Shown piece after piece: positions 13,421-31,130 of a stretch of 64,000 nt of DNA. Location: positions 10,250,516 through 10,314,515 of the forward strand of contig NC_135218.1 of assembly GCF_052324685.1 (NCBI RefSeq), given 5' to 3'. The first letter of the stretch is position 1. Every line of letters starts with the position of its first letter. The notes beneath the pieces are model-generated. The model was given only the letters and a program-made list of their open reading frames with translations. It searched no databases and was not told where the DNA came from. The position numbers were made by a program, and so were the translations under genes. The stretch is from Brachyhypopomus gauderio. Its lineage: Eukaryota; Chordata; Actinopteri; Gymnotiformes; Hypopomidae.

Positions 13421-13667
13421 GAGTCAGGGTAGGATCTGGGTTAGTCAGGGTAGGATATGCGTTAGTCAGGGTCGGATCTGGGAAAATCAGGGTAGAATCT
13501 GGATAAATCAGGGTAGAATCTGGATAAATCAGGGTAGGATCTGGATAAATCAGGGTAGGATCTGGATAAATCAGGGTAGAATCTGGATAAATCAGGGTAG
13601 AATCTGGATAAATCAGGGTAGAATCTGGATAAATCAAGGTAGGATCTGGATAATCAGGGTAGGATCT
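13421..13667. repeat. 21-bp minisatellite in lpin3 intron 1
   Basis: About eleven copies of a 21-bp unit of the form GGATAAATCAGGGTAGAATCT, with a few single-base variants and decayed copies at both ends. Read on the minus strand it is open and would encode YPDSTLI repeats, but it is intronic and there is no other coding support. Confidence 0.9.
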
Positions 13668-15449
13668 GAAGCTTCCGCAAAAACGATTACACCTTCTCAC
13701 TGAAAAGAATTAGCTAGAAACTTGGGCCTTCCCCTGAAAGTCAACAAGCTGAATCATCTGTCCACGATCCAAACACCACCTGTTTTTTTTAGTTCTCGTC
13801 AGTCATGGTGCATTAAAATAACAGGCCAAAAAAGAGCAGTTAAAAACGCACAGGGACAACATTTCCAATTAGGAATGTGCAGCAAGTATGGCAGCATTTC
13901 AAACTTTGGGCCAACACAAAAACATAAATGCAACCTCTGTACGCAAGAATTCACTTCTCATTCAACAACATTGTAGATGGCAGGCTGTGTAGCTGGGTGG
14001 CCATTCTGGAATAATCTGGACAGATTTAACAAGTGTTTCGAGTCTGTTCCCAAGTCTAATTTAATTAGGCTATGTAATTTGCTAATTTGTTCTTCCTTAA
14101 GAGTTATCAGTTGTTTAAACAGACATAAAGAAGCGGGCCTATTGAAGACATCTGATATTTTGTAAATTTATTTTTAAACTGATTATTGTTTATTAATTTA
14201 AATGTTGATTTTATTGGTTAAAATGAAGTAAAGTAATTTGCTGTTATTAAGCTGTTAACAACTGTCCTGTTTTTATTCAAATCTATATGGTAGCCTAGCA
14301 TTCTGTCAAGAATTCAAACAGGCTGCAATTGAAATCTTGGATCATATAGAATTTTTATTATTTTATTTATTTATTGACATTTAAATGCTTAAAATATGTT
14401 CTCGACCGTGTTGCTTGCTTTTGACTATGTTAAGGTGATTTAAATCATCCCTTAAACTCAAGCCAATGGAAAATTGAAAAATGGTAGCCTATGAAAAAAT
14501 GTAACTAACCAAAGAAGAAACAAATTCGACTGACACAATTCACTGTCAGCTACAGGCCTACTAGAAAAGTAGACATGGGGCCACATACCATCACTTCTTT
14601 TGATACATTTCTGCAACGTAATAAAGAAACAGGGCCTTGACTGTGAGAACACAAGTCTTTGTGATTACGTTATTGCATCCGTAGATTATAACATGCTAAA
14701 TTCGGATGCTTTCAAAACTTCACGAGTGCTCCAACTTGATCCGACTGTTTCTGTTTAATTAGCAGGCGTGACTTCAGGAACAAGACCAAACATGATTACA
14801 GATAGCTGCACTCAATCTCTGACCTCAGCGGGTGAAAAGTAGCTTACTTCAGCATGTGTTATCTTTTTATAATTTTATATTGCACTCACAGCCTCAGAAA
14901 ACATGACCAAGGAGGATCATCCAAATGGTTTAACATAGTATTAGCCATTAGCACTAATCTTTTTTCTTTTTATTCTAGTTTGATATTTTAAAATGAGGAA
15001 CTATACACCCAAGCCATAAACAGGCTGGTCATGAAAGCATCAAGTTGGCTATATCTAGACACGTCAGTGGTAATGGAGAGGAAGTATGATCTCTTACCCA
15101 CAGTGAGGGGCAGAACTGACCCTTCCCTGGAAGGCCCGATACCCTCAGCTCTCCAGTCGCCATTCGGGAGCAGAACCATCCCCATAGTTGAGACACATTA
15201 CCAGGACTACGCTACTACACCCCCCTCTCTGAATGCACACATCTCCAGGGACGACCATCTAGATGTCAGTGTGTGGAGTAGCCATGTTGGAGCGAGCCAG
15301 TGATGAAGCAGGATCTCAATCTCTCTACTCACTTCTCTCTCTGTGGTTTTACTGAGCCTGTCTGTCAGTGTCTATGTGGAATTGACAAAGATGTGAGATG
15401 CTGATAACAATATTAGAGAGACCCAGTATATTCAGCTCTCAGTAACCAC

Positions 15450-15484
<35 letters not shown>

Positions 15485-16057
15485 GACGTGCCATCAGTTT
15501 GTGTCTGACTCAGCCATTCTTTTCACTCATGCTTCTGTGCTGATTCACAAGGTGTGGCCTGTGCGCTCATGTGCACGTGGGAAGGTCTGAAAATGGACAG
15601 AGCTGAAAACAGACCTGTAAGCATTTTGTAAGCATCAAGGGCAAAGGCAGAATGTGGCCGTCACGTCACTGCCGAGGGAGAAAGAAAGTGTGGCGGCACA
15701 ACGAACCAGTCAGCGCTGGGTAATGTAGTTTATCAGACCCCAACATGGCAAGACTGCTCATTTGCCACAGATCTGTAGTTTTTGTGAGTCCTACGAGGGA
15801 CCAGATCATGTGCCAAGTGCCTGCTGGGAAATCTCCCCCACACCAGAGGAACGGGCACACCAAGATGATGAAACGGTGTACGGAGGTTTTCCTGGACAGA
15901 GTCAGTGTGGACAAGGGTTTAAAATCTCAGCTGGCAGCAGACTGAAGGAGAAGTGAAGAGTGACTGATACAGACTGGAGTCGTAGTGTTAGAGGCTTGAA
16001 GAGACTGCAGACTGCAGTCAAAGTGCTTGAGCCGTGAACACTCTCCATTCTTATCTA

Positions 16058-17675
<1,618 letters not shown>

Positions 17676-17807
17676 TACGTGTTCCTTACTCACACAGGTC
17701 AGAACAAATGGACAAATCCATGCTGAACTCGCTTTAATTGATATTCATCAATTTATATTCCAGAATACAAGACTCCTCTCCCTGCTCTGTAACATGAGCC
17801 CCGGAAA

Positions 17808-17876
17808 CAAACAGCACTGGGAATCAAACAGCACTGGGAATCAAACAGCACTGGGAATCAAACAGCACTGGGAATC
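17808..17876. repeat. 17-bp tandem repeat, four copies
   Basis: Four tandem copies of ACAGCACTGGGAATCAA just outside the right end of Tc1-like copy 1. Confidence 0.9.
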
Positions 17877-18667
17877 GTCAGACTTCATCGTCTACTTCGT
17901 CAGAACATCGTCGGACTTCATAGCACCCTGAACAGCCACATATGGCTGACTGGATCCACACAGTGTAAACGTGGAGGAGGGAGGGGCGGAGCCTATAGTT
18001 CCCATGTCCCTCAGCCTGACCACTCGTTCTCCTCGGGGCTCAAAGTTCTGCTCCAGATCTTCTAGGTGATGGTGTAACACTCCTCTTTCTCTTGGCAGAG
18101 AAGCCCTGCAGTGTACTGAGATTAAACTGAACGCATACGTGTTTACTGTTATTAATGATTCTTCAATAAATAGTTAATGTAATCAGTGTGTATTCTTGGC
18201 TTCTAAAGCTGTTGCTTAGATGCTGAATTTATGAAATTTGCATCTGTTTGTCAAATAAAAATATAGATTTAATAGTGTCTTTTACGTACAGATAACATGT
18301 AGATCATTCTAAGTCTAAGAATATACAGTAGTCTAAAAATTAACTATGGTGGATCAGAATGAGTTCCATGTTTTAACTGTATATTAATATTATCATGTTA
18401 AGACAATATTAAGACTATATTAAGACTGTATTAAAAATTCGTTGCAGGTGTTAAGTTGCTTATTTACAATAGATACAAAAATGTACATATGGAAACTAAT
18501 TTTATTTAGTTATTAGCCTAATTTACGTTAAACTAAACAAAATAATAAAAATAAATACTAGCCATGCCAATACTATAATTTTTTTTTTAATGCAAAGTGG
18601 CTTTGATTTCCAATCGTCCAATTCCTTCATTTTTAGCAAGTGTTCACTGGAGTGTCTACTTATACAT

Positions 18668-18913
18668 ACAGCGGTGTGAACCCTGAACACACAGCTGTGT
18701 GAAGGCTGAACATACAGCGGTGTGAAGGCTGAACATACAGCGGTGTGAAGTCTGAACATATACAGTGGTGTTAAGTCTGAACATATACAGTGTGAACCCT
18801 GAACATATACAGTGTTAAGTATGAACATACAGCAGTGTTAAGTCTGAACATACAGCAGTGTTAAGTCTGAACATACAGCAGTGTTAAGTATGAACATATA
18901 CAGTGCTTCACCT
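18668..18913. repeat. 22-24-bp minisatellite
   Basis: About eleven degenerate copies of a unit like GAACATACAGCGGTGTGAAG, drifting to a GTTAAGTCT variant in the right half. Confidence 0.85.
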
Positions 18914-19407
18914 TGTTCGCCACGGAGTCAAATATTGGATCTATTGTCAGCTAGCTGGCTACAAGAAGCCATAATAACCTGGTAAATATACATTTTGCAC
19001 TAGCTAGGGTAGATAACTCCAAATCAAATTAAGTTAGATAACTATCGGAAAAGTTAAAAAAGATAAAATATGCATATGTATCCGATAAATGGAATAAAAA
19101 CCCAATGGTCGCCCAGTAACTAACCTAAACAACAACGAGTTCTTTGGTAGTGTTAGGTGACTAAATTAACAGTTCAATTGTTAAATTAACTGACAGCTTC
19201 TTGCCAGGACATCACAAAACCTAATAATAATGTCAGCCTGTAAGACAATGACAAATAAAATGCATTTCGCAACTGGAAATTAACTAACTAGCTGTAGATT
19301 TAATACCGGACGATGTATTTGGAACATTTATTAGCTAGGTGTCCCTTATTTCCAATACAAATACGCAACTATAGCGCTAGGTTAACCAGTTAATGTTTTG
19401 ATCTTAC

Positions 19408-19560
19408 CTTTTTAATAACGAGTTCTTGTAGAAACGTGTCAAACTTCCGGACGCCTAGAAACACTTTCAACGCGAGGAATCGGTAAGAACGTCAATCACA
19501 GTTTTATCCAATACACGAGCTCGGTTTGCCAAGACACGCCTACCATTGCTCCCGCCCTGT
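19408..19560 (-). promoter_or_regulatory. Probable lpin3 non-coding first exon and promoter
   Basis: On the minus strand a strong donor (AAAAAG|GTAAGAT) ends at 19408. Upstream lie an ETS-like CCGGAAGT (about 19446-19453), an inverted CCAAT (ATTGG near 19510) and a GC box (GGGCGGG near 19552). It is the only CpG-bearing promoter-like patch between the lpin3 ATG exon and the divergent myl9 gene. The link to lpin3 is inferred. Confidence 0.4.
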
Positions 19561-19639
19561 TTACAAGTCAAATCTGTTCAATATCGACAATGGCCACTAG
19601 AGGGCGTAAAGAGTCAGTCATGAACTGCCGATAGTTAGA

Positions 19640-19735
19640 ATTTTACTGTCAGAATCAAATCAGAATAATTTATATTGGACAAGAGTGCTGAATATACAAG
19701 GAATTTCCCCGGGTTACAGTAGTCCCTAAAGTGCA
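19640..19735. repeat. Possible dispersed repeat fragment
   Basis: The phrase GTCAGAATCAAATCAGAAT followed by TTTATATTGGAC and ATACAAGGAATTT recalls a common dispersed vertebrate/fish repeat of the form AGAATCAGCTTTATTGGCC. Weak, degraded match. Confidence 0.35.
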
Positions 19736-20416
19736 CATATACAGTTAAGCTGACTGCTTACGTAGAGCAATAAGACAATGTACAGCAGCTGACTATGAGA
19801 CATATGTGTTAAAAAAACCAAAACCAGCAGCACTGGGTTTATTTTTTAATTTCCAAATCTAAGCATAAGTTTGACTGAATTCCAACACTTCAAAGACCAT
19901 TAGATAATCTTAAACAATACAGAAAATGCTAGATCACCTTTTGGCTGTGCGCTTGATATTCGTTTTCTTACCATTTGGCAAGCTGATAGAGATGCAGTCA
20001 CAAATGCTGGAATAGTTATGGATGCCACTTTCACACAGAGTTGGCGTCATCTGAAAGATATTTACAGCTCCCCATGCCTGTGAGAAGCATGCCCCATCGT
20101 AAAGGGCCCATCTCAGCCCCGCCCATCACCTGTTGGCCCTTCTGTTCTCAGGACAGCACCACAGGGTCCCCCAAGGAGCACTCTACATGAGCAGTGAACA
20201 GTTTCCGCACCAAAGTTGTTTTCCACAACGAGCTTTAGAAAGAACTGAATTCCATAAAGAACTGAACTATATATTCTCTATAGACTGAGCTCTACACACT
20301 ATACTAAGCTCTGTATGAGTTCAATATAACAAAGTTACCCATAGTGAACACAGATAATGTGAAATAACTATTTCTGTGAAATATTCTACAATAGCTTGTG
20401 TAATATCTATGCAGCA

Positions 20417-20480
20417 CATCTTGTAGAATAATTAGAATATTGACGCTATGAATAATTCATAGCGTCTAAAATATTAATTC
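20417..20480. repeat. Inverted repeat (hairpin) with perfect 25-bp core
   Basis: The core at 20442-20466 has arms GACGCTATGAAT / ATTCATAGCGTC around a single base, and an imperfect AT-rich extension of both arms. It lies in the lpin3-myl9 intergenic region. Confidence 0.85.
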
Positions 20481-20499
20481 TGTAAATGCATGTACAATA

Positions 20500-21640
20500 T
20501 TTATATTTAAAAAACCTTTGGCTTCTGGTTGTATATGTAAACACCCACCAGATTGTGGATATATGCTGGTGGTCACACTAAATATTGATTTGATTTAGAT
20601 GTCTCTTTAGTTAGTTCACTTTGCATTTTGTTAATTGAAGAAGGTTCTGTATATTTTATTCTGTAGTGTTTTATCACAAGTATGTCTAAATTTAATTTAA
20701 ACCAGCTTGGTTGATGGCTTGTATATGTATGTATATTTGTGTATGTAATCTCCGGCATTATTCCTGTTTTCTTTTTTCTAAACCATTTCATTTAGGTGTT
20801 TTTTGTATTCAGAATTATTATTCATTTATATTCAAGCCCCCATTTCAGAATTTCGATTCAGTGTGCAGTCCTGGGTTTTGCGTTTTATGAATGTGAGCCT
20901 CTTTTCTCTCTTCAGTGTGCTGTGATACTGAGGAGGTTTGTGCTGTTTGCTGTGTTGAACTGAGCACCCGGTTCTGTGTTTAATGTGGAATAACAGTCTT
21001 TCCATTACCACCACAGCCACTGTTTAAACACGGTGTAAACTTCCAAAACATTAAACAGGCTACAATAAATTCTTTCAGTGATATCAGCTAGGCATAATGT
21101 TATCTATCATGTGTAAACACCTAACTATAAAACGTAACCCATTCAAACACTATGTAAATGATCACAGAAACTTATGTATAAGCTACAGTTAAAGCTGCAA
21201 AGTTGAAAAAACTTTAACATGGCGCAACTGTGTTGCAGATAAGTGCATTCAGATGATAAGCAAAGTATTGAGGTAGGAGCAGAAGACAGATCACTGGATC
21301 CAGAACTGGAGCAGGGGCTTCCCCTCCAGAGGACTGGCTCACTGTATTTTGTCACTGTCTCACTGCCTATTTAAGGAGCGTTTGGCTGTTCCTGGGGACA
21401 GCAGCGTGGTTCTCTTATATTAATCGCAATAAAACATATTAGTATCTTAGCATCTCCCATGTCCACTCTCCCTCACTCTACACACACACAGACAGACAGA
21501 CGAAAGAGACAGACACACACACACAAGCATGACTTTTTTCTCTAAATAAGGCCAGCCTTATCTGTGTTTCTGTCAATTCGGCCATTCCTGCCTATTCCAT
21601 TCTGTGGTGCAGGCAGAGGAGCAAGTCACAGCCTGCACAT
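20500..21640. other. Intergenic region between divergent lpin3 and myl9
   Basis: No coding sequence recognised. AT-rich with a short CA/GA-rich patch at about 21480-21530. Confidence 0.5.
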
Positions 21641-21647
21641 TCTTTTC

Positions 21648-21657
21648 CCTTATATGG
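21648..21657. promoter_or_regulatory. CArG box (SRF site) upstream of myl9
   Basis: CCTTATATGG fits CC(A/T)6GG exactly. It lies about 120-200 bp before the inferred myl9 first exon. TEAD/MCAT-like CATTCC strings occur at about 21583 and 21596. SRF control through CArG boxes is well known for smooth-muscle contractile genes, which agrees with the downstream gene. Confidence 0.65.
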
Positions 21658-21769
21658 CTAAATCCCTCTGTTGGGCCAGCCCCATTTTGGAAAACCGGGG
21701 CCCCTGATTGGTCAATGGCAGAATGGGAGGGTTACAGCACTAAACTGATGCTTTAAACAAACTTTTGTA

Positions 21770-21854
21770 GAGGGTGAGTGACTGCTTCCCTCTCTCTGTA
21801 CCACAGACATCTCCCAAAGCCTAGTGGGGAATCTCATCATCACCTGAAGACAAG
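21770..21854 (+). other. Probable myl9 non-coding first exon
   Basis: A consensus donor (GACAAG|GTGAGC) ends the exon at 21854. The 5' boundary is approximate, placed downstream of the CArG box. The next acceptor used would be TTCTCTTCCAG before 24492, 18 nt ahead of the myl9 ATG. Confidence 0.45.
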
Positions 21855-25569
<3,715 letters not shown>

Positions 25570-25627
25570 GCCCTTAAACACTCGGGGCTGGCTGCAGAAA
25601 ACTGTGTACATAAGAGGGAAGATGACT

Positions 25628-25633
25628 AATAAA
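25628..25633 (+). terminator. myl9 poly(A) signal
   Basis: AATAAA about 60 bases past the myl9 stop codon, the first canonical hexamer downstream. Confidence 0.6.
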
Positions 25634-25914
25634 ACCATTTATTATTATACACACCCGATTCTGATGTATATATATTATACATACACACACTCATCCCTGA
25701 TACTGATGGAAAATAAGTGCCAATTATGAAGATGTTAATCTGCAAGTCACATTTAGACTCAGTTGTTAAAATGGTTTGTCTCAATTTTCCTCTGTTAAAA
25801 GAATATTCTGTAATCCATAGGCTTGTGTACTTCTTTCTCTGCAGGTATTCAATATTTGCAAACATAAATATCAGCAAAATATAAAACTTTTGTAACATGT
25901 AACCATGTCCAATG

Positions 25915-28900
25915 CAAACTTGTTTATTACTGATATGAAGTTGACTGGGGCATAGTAAATATAGAAACTATAGCCTCGTGTCCATGTGGTGAAGGAGTTG
26001 TGTGGGATGACCAAAGGGCCCGGGGCCCGCCTTTAATGCCCTGTACAGGGTTTGTGCTTATTTGACTGTGGTATGAATGAAGCATGTTTGAATGATCCCA
26101 GTAACCTGAGGGATTGTGTGTGCAAAGCATTCAGTGCAACGATGAATACTTAATTATGTCGGTTCTACTTTCAGATTTGAAAGTTTTCAAAAGAAATTCA
26201 AATTTCAGCAAACATACAAACTTTCAGCCTCTAAGAGACCCATTCCTCCAGACTGAGAACACTGGGGTGTTTTAGAATGCCAGTAAAATTAGCCTTTAAG
26301 TTCACACCTTAGTGAAGTTAGAAAGTAATTTTTCATAATGTTATACTGAAAGTAAATCAATTCAGTATTACAATTTGGCACACCATCATTACAGATCCAG
26401 CTGTGAATACAGAGATCCTCACTTCTAAGATGATATTGCATGGTTTCAACAAATTTCCATGATTGACATACATGTAAATACAATTTTGCATGATTTTTAA
26501 AATTTTTATTATTACTCTGAAATGTTTGTAAAAAAATAATAAAGAGGGGGGGAGGGGGAGGCGGTGGGGTGCAGGCAACCACACATCGTACATTTAAGGC
26601 AGATATTGCACAGACTAGTCCAAAGTTTTCTAGATAAAAATGCTGGGAGGCTTCCCTTGTTCTCAGGTAAGGCACAAAGGCCAAATTCATTGTCCATACT
26701 CATTTACTTGATACTCGTACATGTATGTAAGAAACAAAAAAAAAAAGATATTTACATCCATCTTAATGCATTTGGTCATACAGAGAGAGAGAGCTACACA
26801 TGATATATTTAGTAAAAACCAGAAGTAGAAGACGAACCTGACCCAATAGATATTTACATGCATTTTACATCGGCATCTACAAGACCCATTCTCAGCTAAA
26901 TAGACACAGTGTCTAGAATATCATCATCAGTCATTCTACAGAAGTGGAAAAATAGAGCATCTTTTAAAAATAGACGTATCCATCCAGCCTCATCACTGTT
27001 CCAGTAATGCAGACGAGAACGGAATGCTCACAGTGGTTTTCAAAGTAGTGGTTTTAAATACCGGTATAGTCGACTAGTTAAACGGAGATAAAAGCCATGT
27101 CGCATCAGGGCCCGGGCTGGCCAGTGCTGGGTCTGAGCACGTTACGGACCAGGACCGACCTCCTCCCGTGTCTCTGCACCCAGCCCAGGGGCTCCAACCA
27201 GCACTACCGCGCGGCGGTAATCAGACGTCACCCCACCTGAGACACAAACAATGCTGACAAAAGAACAACACTATGATGGCCAGAAACGGTTTAGTACTGC
27301 AGAAAACGAGCAGACATCAAAAACACAGTACGGATTAAAAAGGCCTGCTTCCTGAAATGTAACCATAAATCAGACTAGGCGAAAAAAAACAAAAACCACA
27401 GAGCTAGGGTAGTTCATTTACAGATCAGCATGACATGATTTCAGCAGTAAAGTGTAACTTAGCTTAGTCTGAAAAACCACAAGAAGGCAGAATGGTGAGC
27501 AGAGGGCCCCGCCCCGCACGAACGCACACGACGGAACACAGAAACGTTATCAAACCAGGCCCCCATATGATGTCTGTAACAATACAAAACAGTTTCATGG
27601 AAACTATGACCAAAGAAGAGATGGCACAAAGGAGACGCCGGGCTGAAGAGGAACGTCACCCGGCACGGCCGCCCGTGACGAGGACCCTGCTGGGGGTTCA
27701 CTCACTGACCCATTGACCGTCCTGCCCTGGAGGGATACCGCTACACCAGGCGACCCGCGCTCGCACGGTCGTGCCCCGTAACCAACGACGCTTCCTCGAG
27801 CTCCTTCAGGATGGAAGGCTAAAGCGTCTCATCCGCCTTTGACGCTAGCAGCCATTAAAGGACATCAATCTTTGCGCAAAGCACCCTTATAAAACCATGA
27901 GCGCTAAATAAGGGTGCAGAACAGATGTAAACCTCAGCTCCTCAGTTACTTAATACAGGTTTAAAGGTAAGCTCTACGACAATACTATCAGTCTAAAATG
28001 TACATAAAAACCCATCACTGCTGAAACATAAAACCTGTTCACAGCAACCCAACAGGGTGCGTCTTCCACATATCGATCACTAACAGATCCCTCACACTTC
28101 TCTTACGCCAAACATCTCTCTCCGTCACCAGTCACAGCACACTGGCGATGGGAAGGGGACCACACACACCCGGCTTCACGTCTTACCACACACGGGATGG
28201 ACAAAAGACGCATGCAATCCTTAGAAGAAGAGAGACCTCAGGACTGTCCTGCTGAGCGTTGGTAGGGGGCTGCTGTTTGGGTTCTGAAGAACGTCCACCA
28301 TGGGTTCTGAAGAACGTCCACCATGAAGATACTACTGAAATAAAGTGCAGAATGTAGGAGTGACCCGGGGGAACAGACTACGGCGCTCGTTCAAACGAAC
28401 TTCTGGAAGTAGTGGTCTCATTTGCAGTGGTTTCAGGCAACTGGAATGAGGTAATAAATCAATGTACGAGGCTACACCATGTAAGGGGTTTCAGGAACCA
28501 GGCCGAGTCGAGCCTTAAGACGGAGCAAGACCAGGTCTAAGACTAGCTTGGAAAACCGGCCCCAACAGTTGGGCCTAGAAGGACAGAGCACCGGTGACCC
28601 AACACTACGCATGCTGGCTCTAGAGGAGCATTCAACACACAAAATTAGCTAGCCATGCTACATAAGTCTAGTTACCTAGCCCTAGGACAGATACAGTGGT
28701 GTGTACAGGCAAACGCAGTCTAAGCACAGTTCTTAAGTATAGAAGAACTTTGAGCAATTTCTAAGGCAAATACTGAGCAAGGCCACTGGTATTACTCCCA
28801 ATGTAAGCCCTGAAAGCAAAACAAACCATACTGACGGAAGCATCATGCCCAGTCAGACAGCACAGAGTTGAACACAGAGGTGCACATCCACTTTTCAACC

Positions 28901-29499
28901 ACATAATTAGCTCTGCTGGTGTCTGTGGACATTGGTGATAAAACCCTTGGTGGTTTAAAAAAAGAAAAAGAAAAGAAAAAGAAAAAAATATATATATATA
29001 AAACAAATGCCCATTTAGCGTTTTCCTTCAAGGAGAAAGCGGCGTTGATTTGAGGTCTTCAACATTTTCCCCCTTTCAGGCTTTATGTTATCCAATTGTG
29101 TTGTGCAGAAACCATAAAAGGACCCCAAATACATTTAAATGTAGTGAAAATTTTAAAAGTCTGTTTTAAAAAGGTCAAAAAACAAAATTCTCAATATAAG
29201 GTTACTGTGTTCCACCAACAATCGGAAGAAGTTTAGTTGCCAAACTGCGCAACCATCTCAAATCACTTGACCTGGGGATTGGAGAGCAGAAGAAGTCAAA
29301 TGGAACATCACTGTCGCGAGGCAGCAGACAGTCCTCGTCCAACGTGATCTGGACAACCTTCGACAGACAAGCCACAGCAGAGCTGCTGCAGTCACTGAAT
29401 GGTTAAAAGGGAAAGCAACTCAGTTCGCTGCTTCTTGCCTCTTGCAGCCGTGCATGAATGGCCTCTCGAACCCGCACGCACGTCGCGGTACGTCTCCTT
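25915..29499 (-). other. tgif2 3' UTR / convergent intergenic region
   Basis: No coding sequence recognised. Minus-strand AATAAA hexamers occur near 25921 and 26506, either of which could end a long tgif2 3' UTR converging on myl9. A G-rich stretch (about 26546-26575) and A-rich runs are present. UTR extent is inferred. Confidence 0.35.
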
Positions 29500-31043
29500 T
29501 CAGTTCACCGTTTCCCTGACCGTGTGGAGCACGTGCCGTGAGCTCCAGGAGTGCGGCCCACCGCTCTGAGACGGGCTGGCCGCTCGGACCACGCCCCACA
29601 CGCCGGCCGGCTGGAAGCTCACGGCCCCTGCCAGCCTCTGGGACCCCGCGGCCAGACACGCGCTGGCTTCTCCGGCCGGAGCGGAGGCGCTCTGCACGGG
29701 CACGGACACCGGGAGAACGGCCTTCCCCTCCAGGCTGGGAGCGGAGACGCCACCCGGGGAAACCGCGCCGGGGCCTCCGCGACTCCTGTCCTCCTGCGGC
29801 TGATCCGCAGCTGGGGCCTGTTGCTCCTGCTGCTCCTTCTGCCTCTGGCTCTCCTGCTCGGCGGCCCTTTGGAGCGCCGCCTCCACCAGAAGCTTCAGGT
29901 CGCTGAAGTCGTGGGGGCAGAGCTCTGGGGGGGTGGGCGGCGGAGTGTTGAACAGCACTCCGGTAGGACTCACGCCCCCCGAGCTCACACCGCTGGAGGA
30001 AGGGGCAGGCACGGTGGTCAGGCTGGGATCAGGGATGCCAACCACGCCCTCCCTTTTTAAGAAGCCCCGGGCATCCATCTGCATCAGGGCCTGGACGCCC
30101 GCGTCATTGCCTCGCACGCCGGGTCCAAGCAGGCAGCCCGCTCCGGCCAGGATGGCCGTCGCCGTGTTTCCCAGAAGGCTCAGATCCAGCGCTGGGGCGG
30201 GCAGGATAACGGCAGGGCGGGGCGTAGAGGCGGAAGGAGGCGGGGTATGATCCGGGGAGGTGGAGCCCACCGAACGGCTGTCTGTCTTGGCGGCGCGGCG
30301 GGAGATGGTGAACTGAGTGGGATCTCTGCCATCCTTCCTGAGGAGGTCAGGTAGCAGACGCCTCCGTGCGTTGATGAACCAGTTACAGATCTGACAGAAA
30401 GAGCACAAGAATTACATATAAGAAAAAACATTCAGGAGTTTTCTCTGCAATCTACTTCAGCATACCAAAAAAAACCCCAAACAAACAAAAAAAAACCACA
30501 GGAATATTCCAAATCTGATGAACAAGAACAAAATGTAAAATTTAGATTTATTAGACAACAAGATTAACAGAGGACTAATATGATTTGCTCAAGGTGAAAT
30601 GTTTCTTCATTCTGTGATATTAGTGCCTCATTTCAAACCCAAACTACATTCCTTCCTTATGAAGGCTCTGCAGTCATTTTCACTGCAGTGAGTCAAGTCA
30701 GTGAGACATGCGACAACAGGAAGGTCCCATGACAGAGCCCTGGAAATGCTTTGACTATCCATTGATGCAGCTAGCTTTCTACCCAGCTATTTTCAGAGCT
30801 GCAACAACTGTGGCTACATCACAGAGTGATGAGAGCTTGAGGTCACGGCTCATTACAGAGCCCTCCAGTGGTGAAACAATGAACTGCATGCTTCACAAAA
30901 CAGCTGGCTCTAATGGAGGCTAGAGGAAAATATGAAAAGCCTCACAGAGTTAAGGCCTTGCAGCCTGTATTCCCACACACTGACAACAGCACATAGCTCC
31001 TGACACTCAGTCAAGGACAGAACAAGTTATACACATGCGCGCA

Positions 31044-31130
<87 letters not shown>

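Noticed and set aside
13377..13700. Open frame encoding YPDSTLI repeats
   Set aside because: A 21-bp minisatellite stays open because its unit is a multiple of three; it lies in an intron with no other coding signal.
29538..30060. Long + strand open frames across the tgif2 last exon
   Set aside because: GC-rich antisense shadows of the tgif2 coding exon; the minus-strand frame has the homeodomain.
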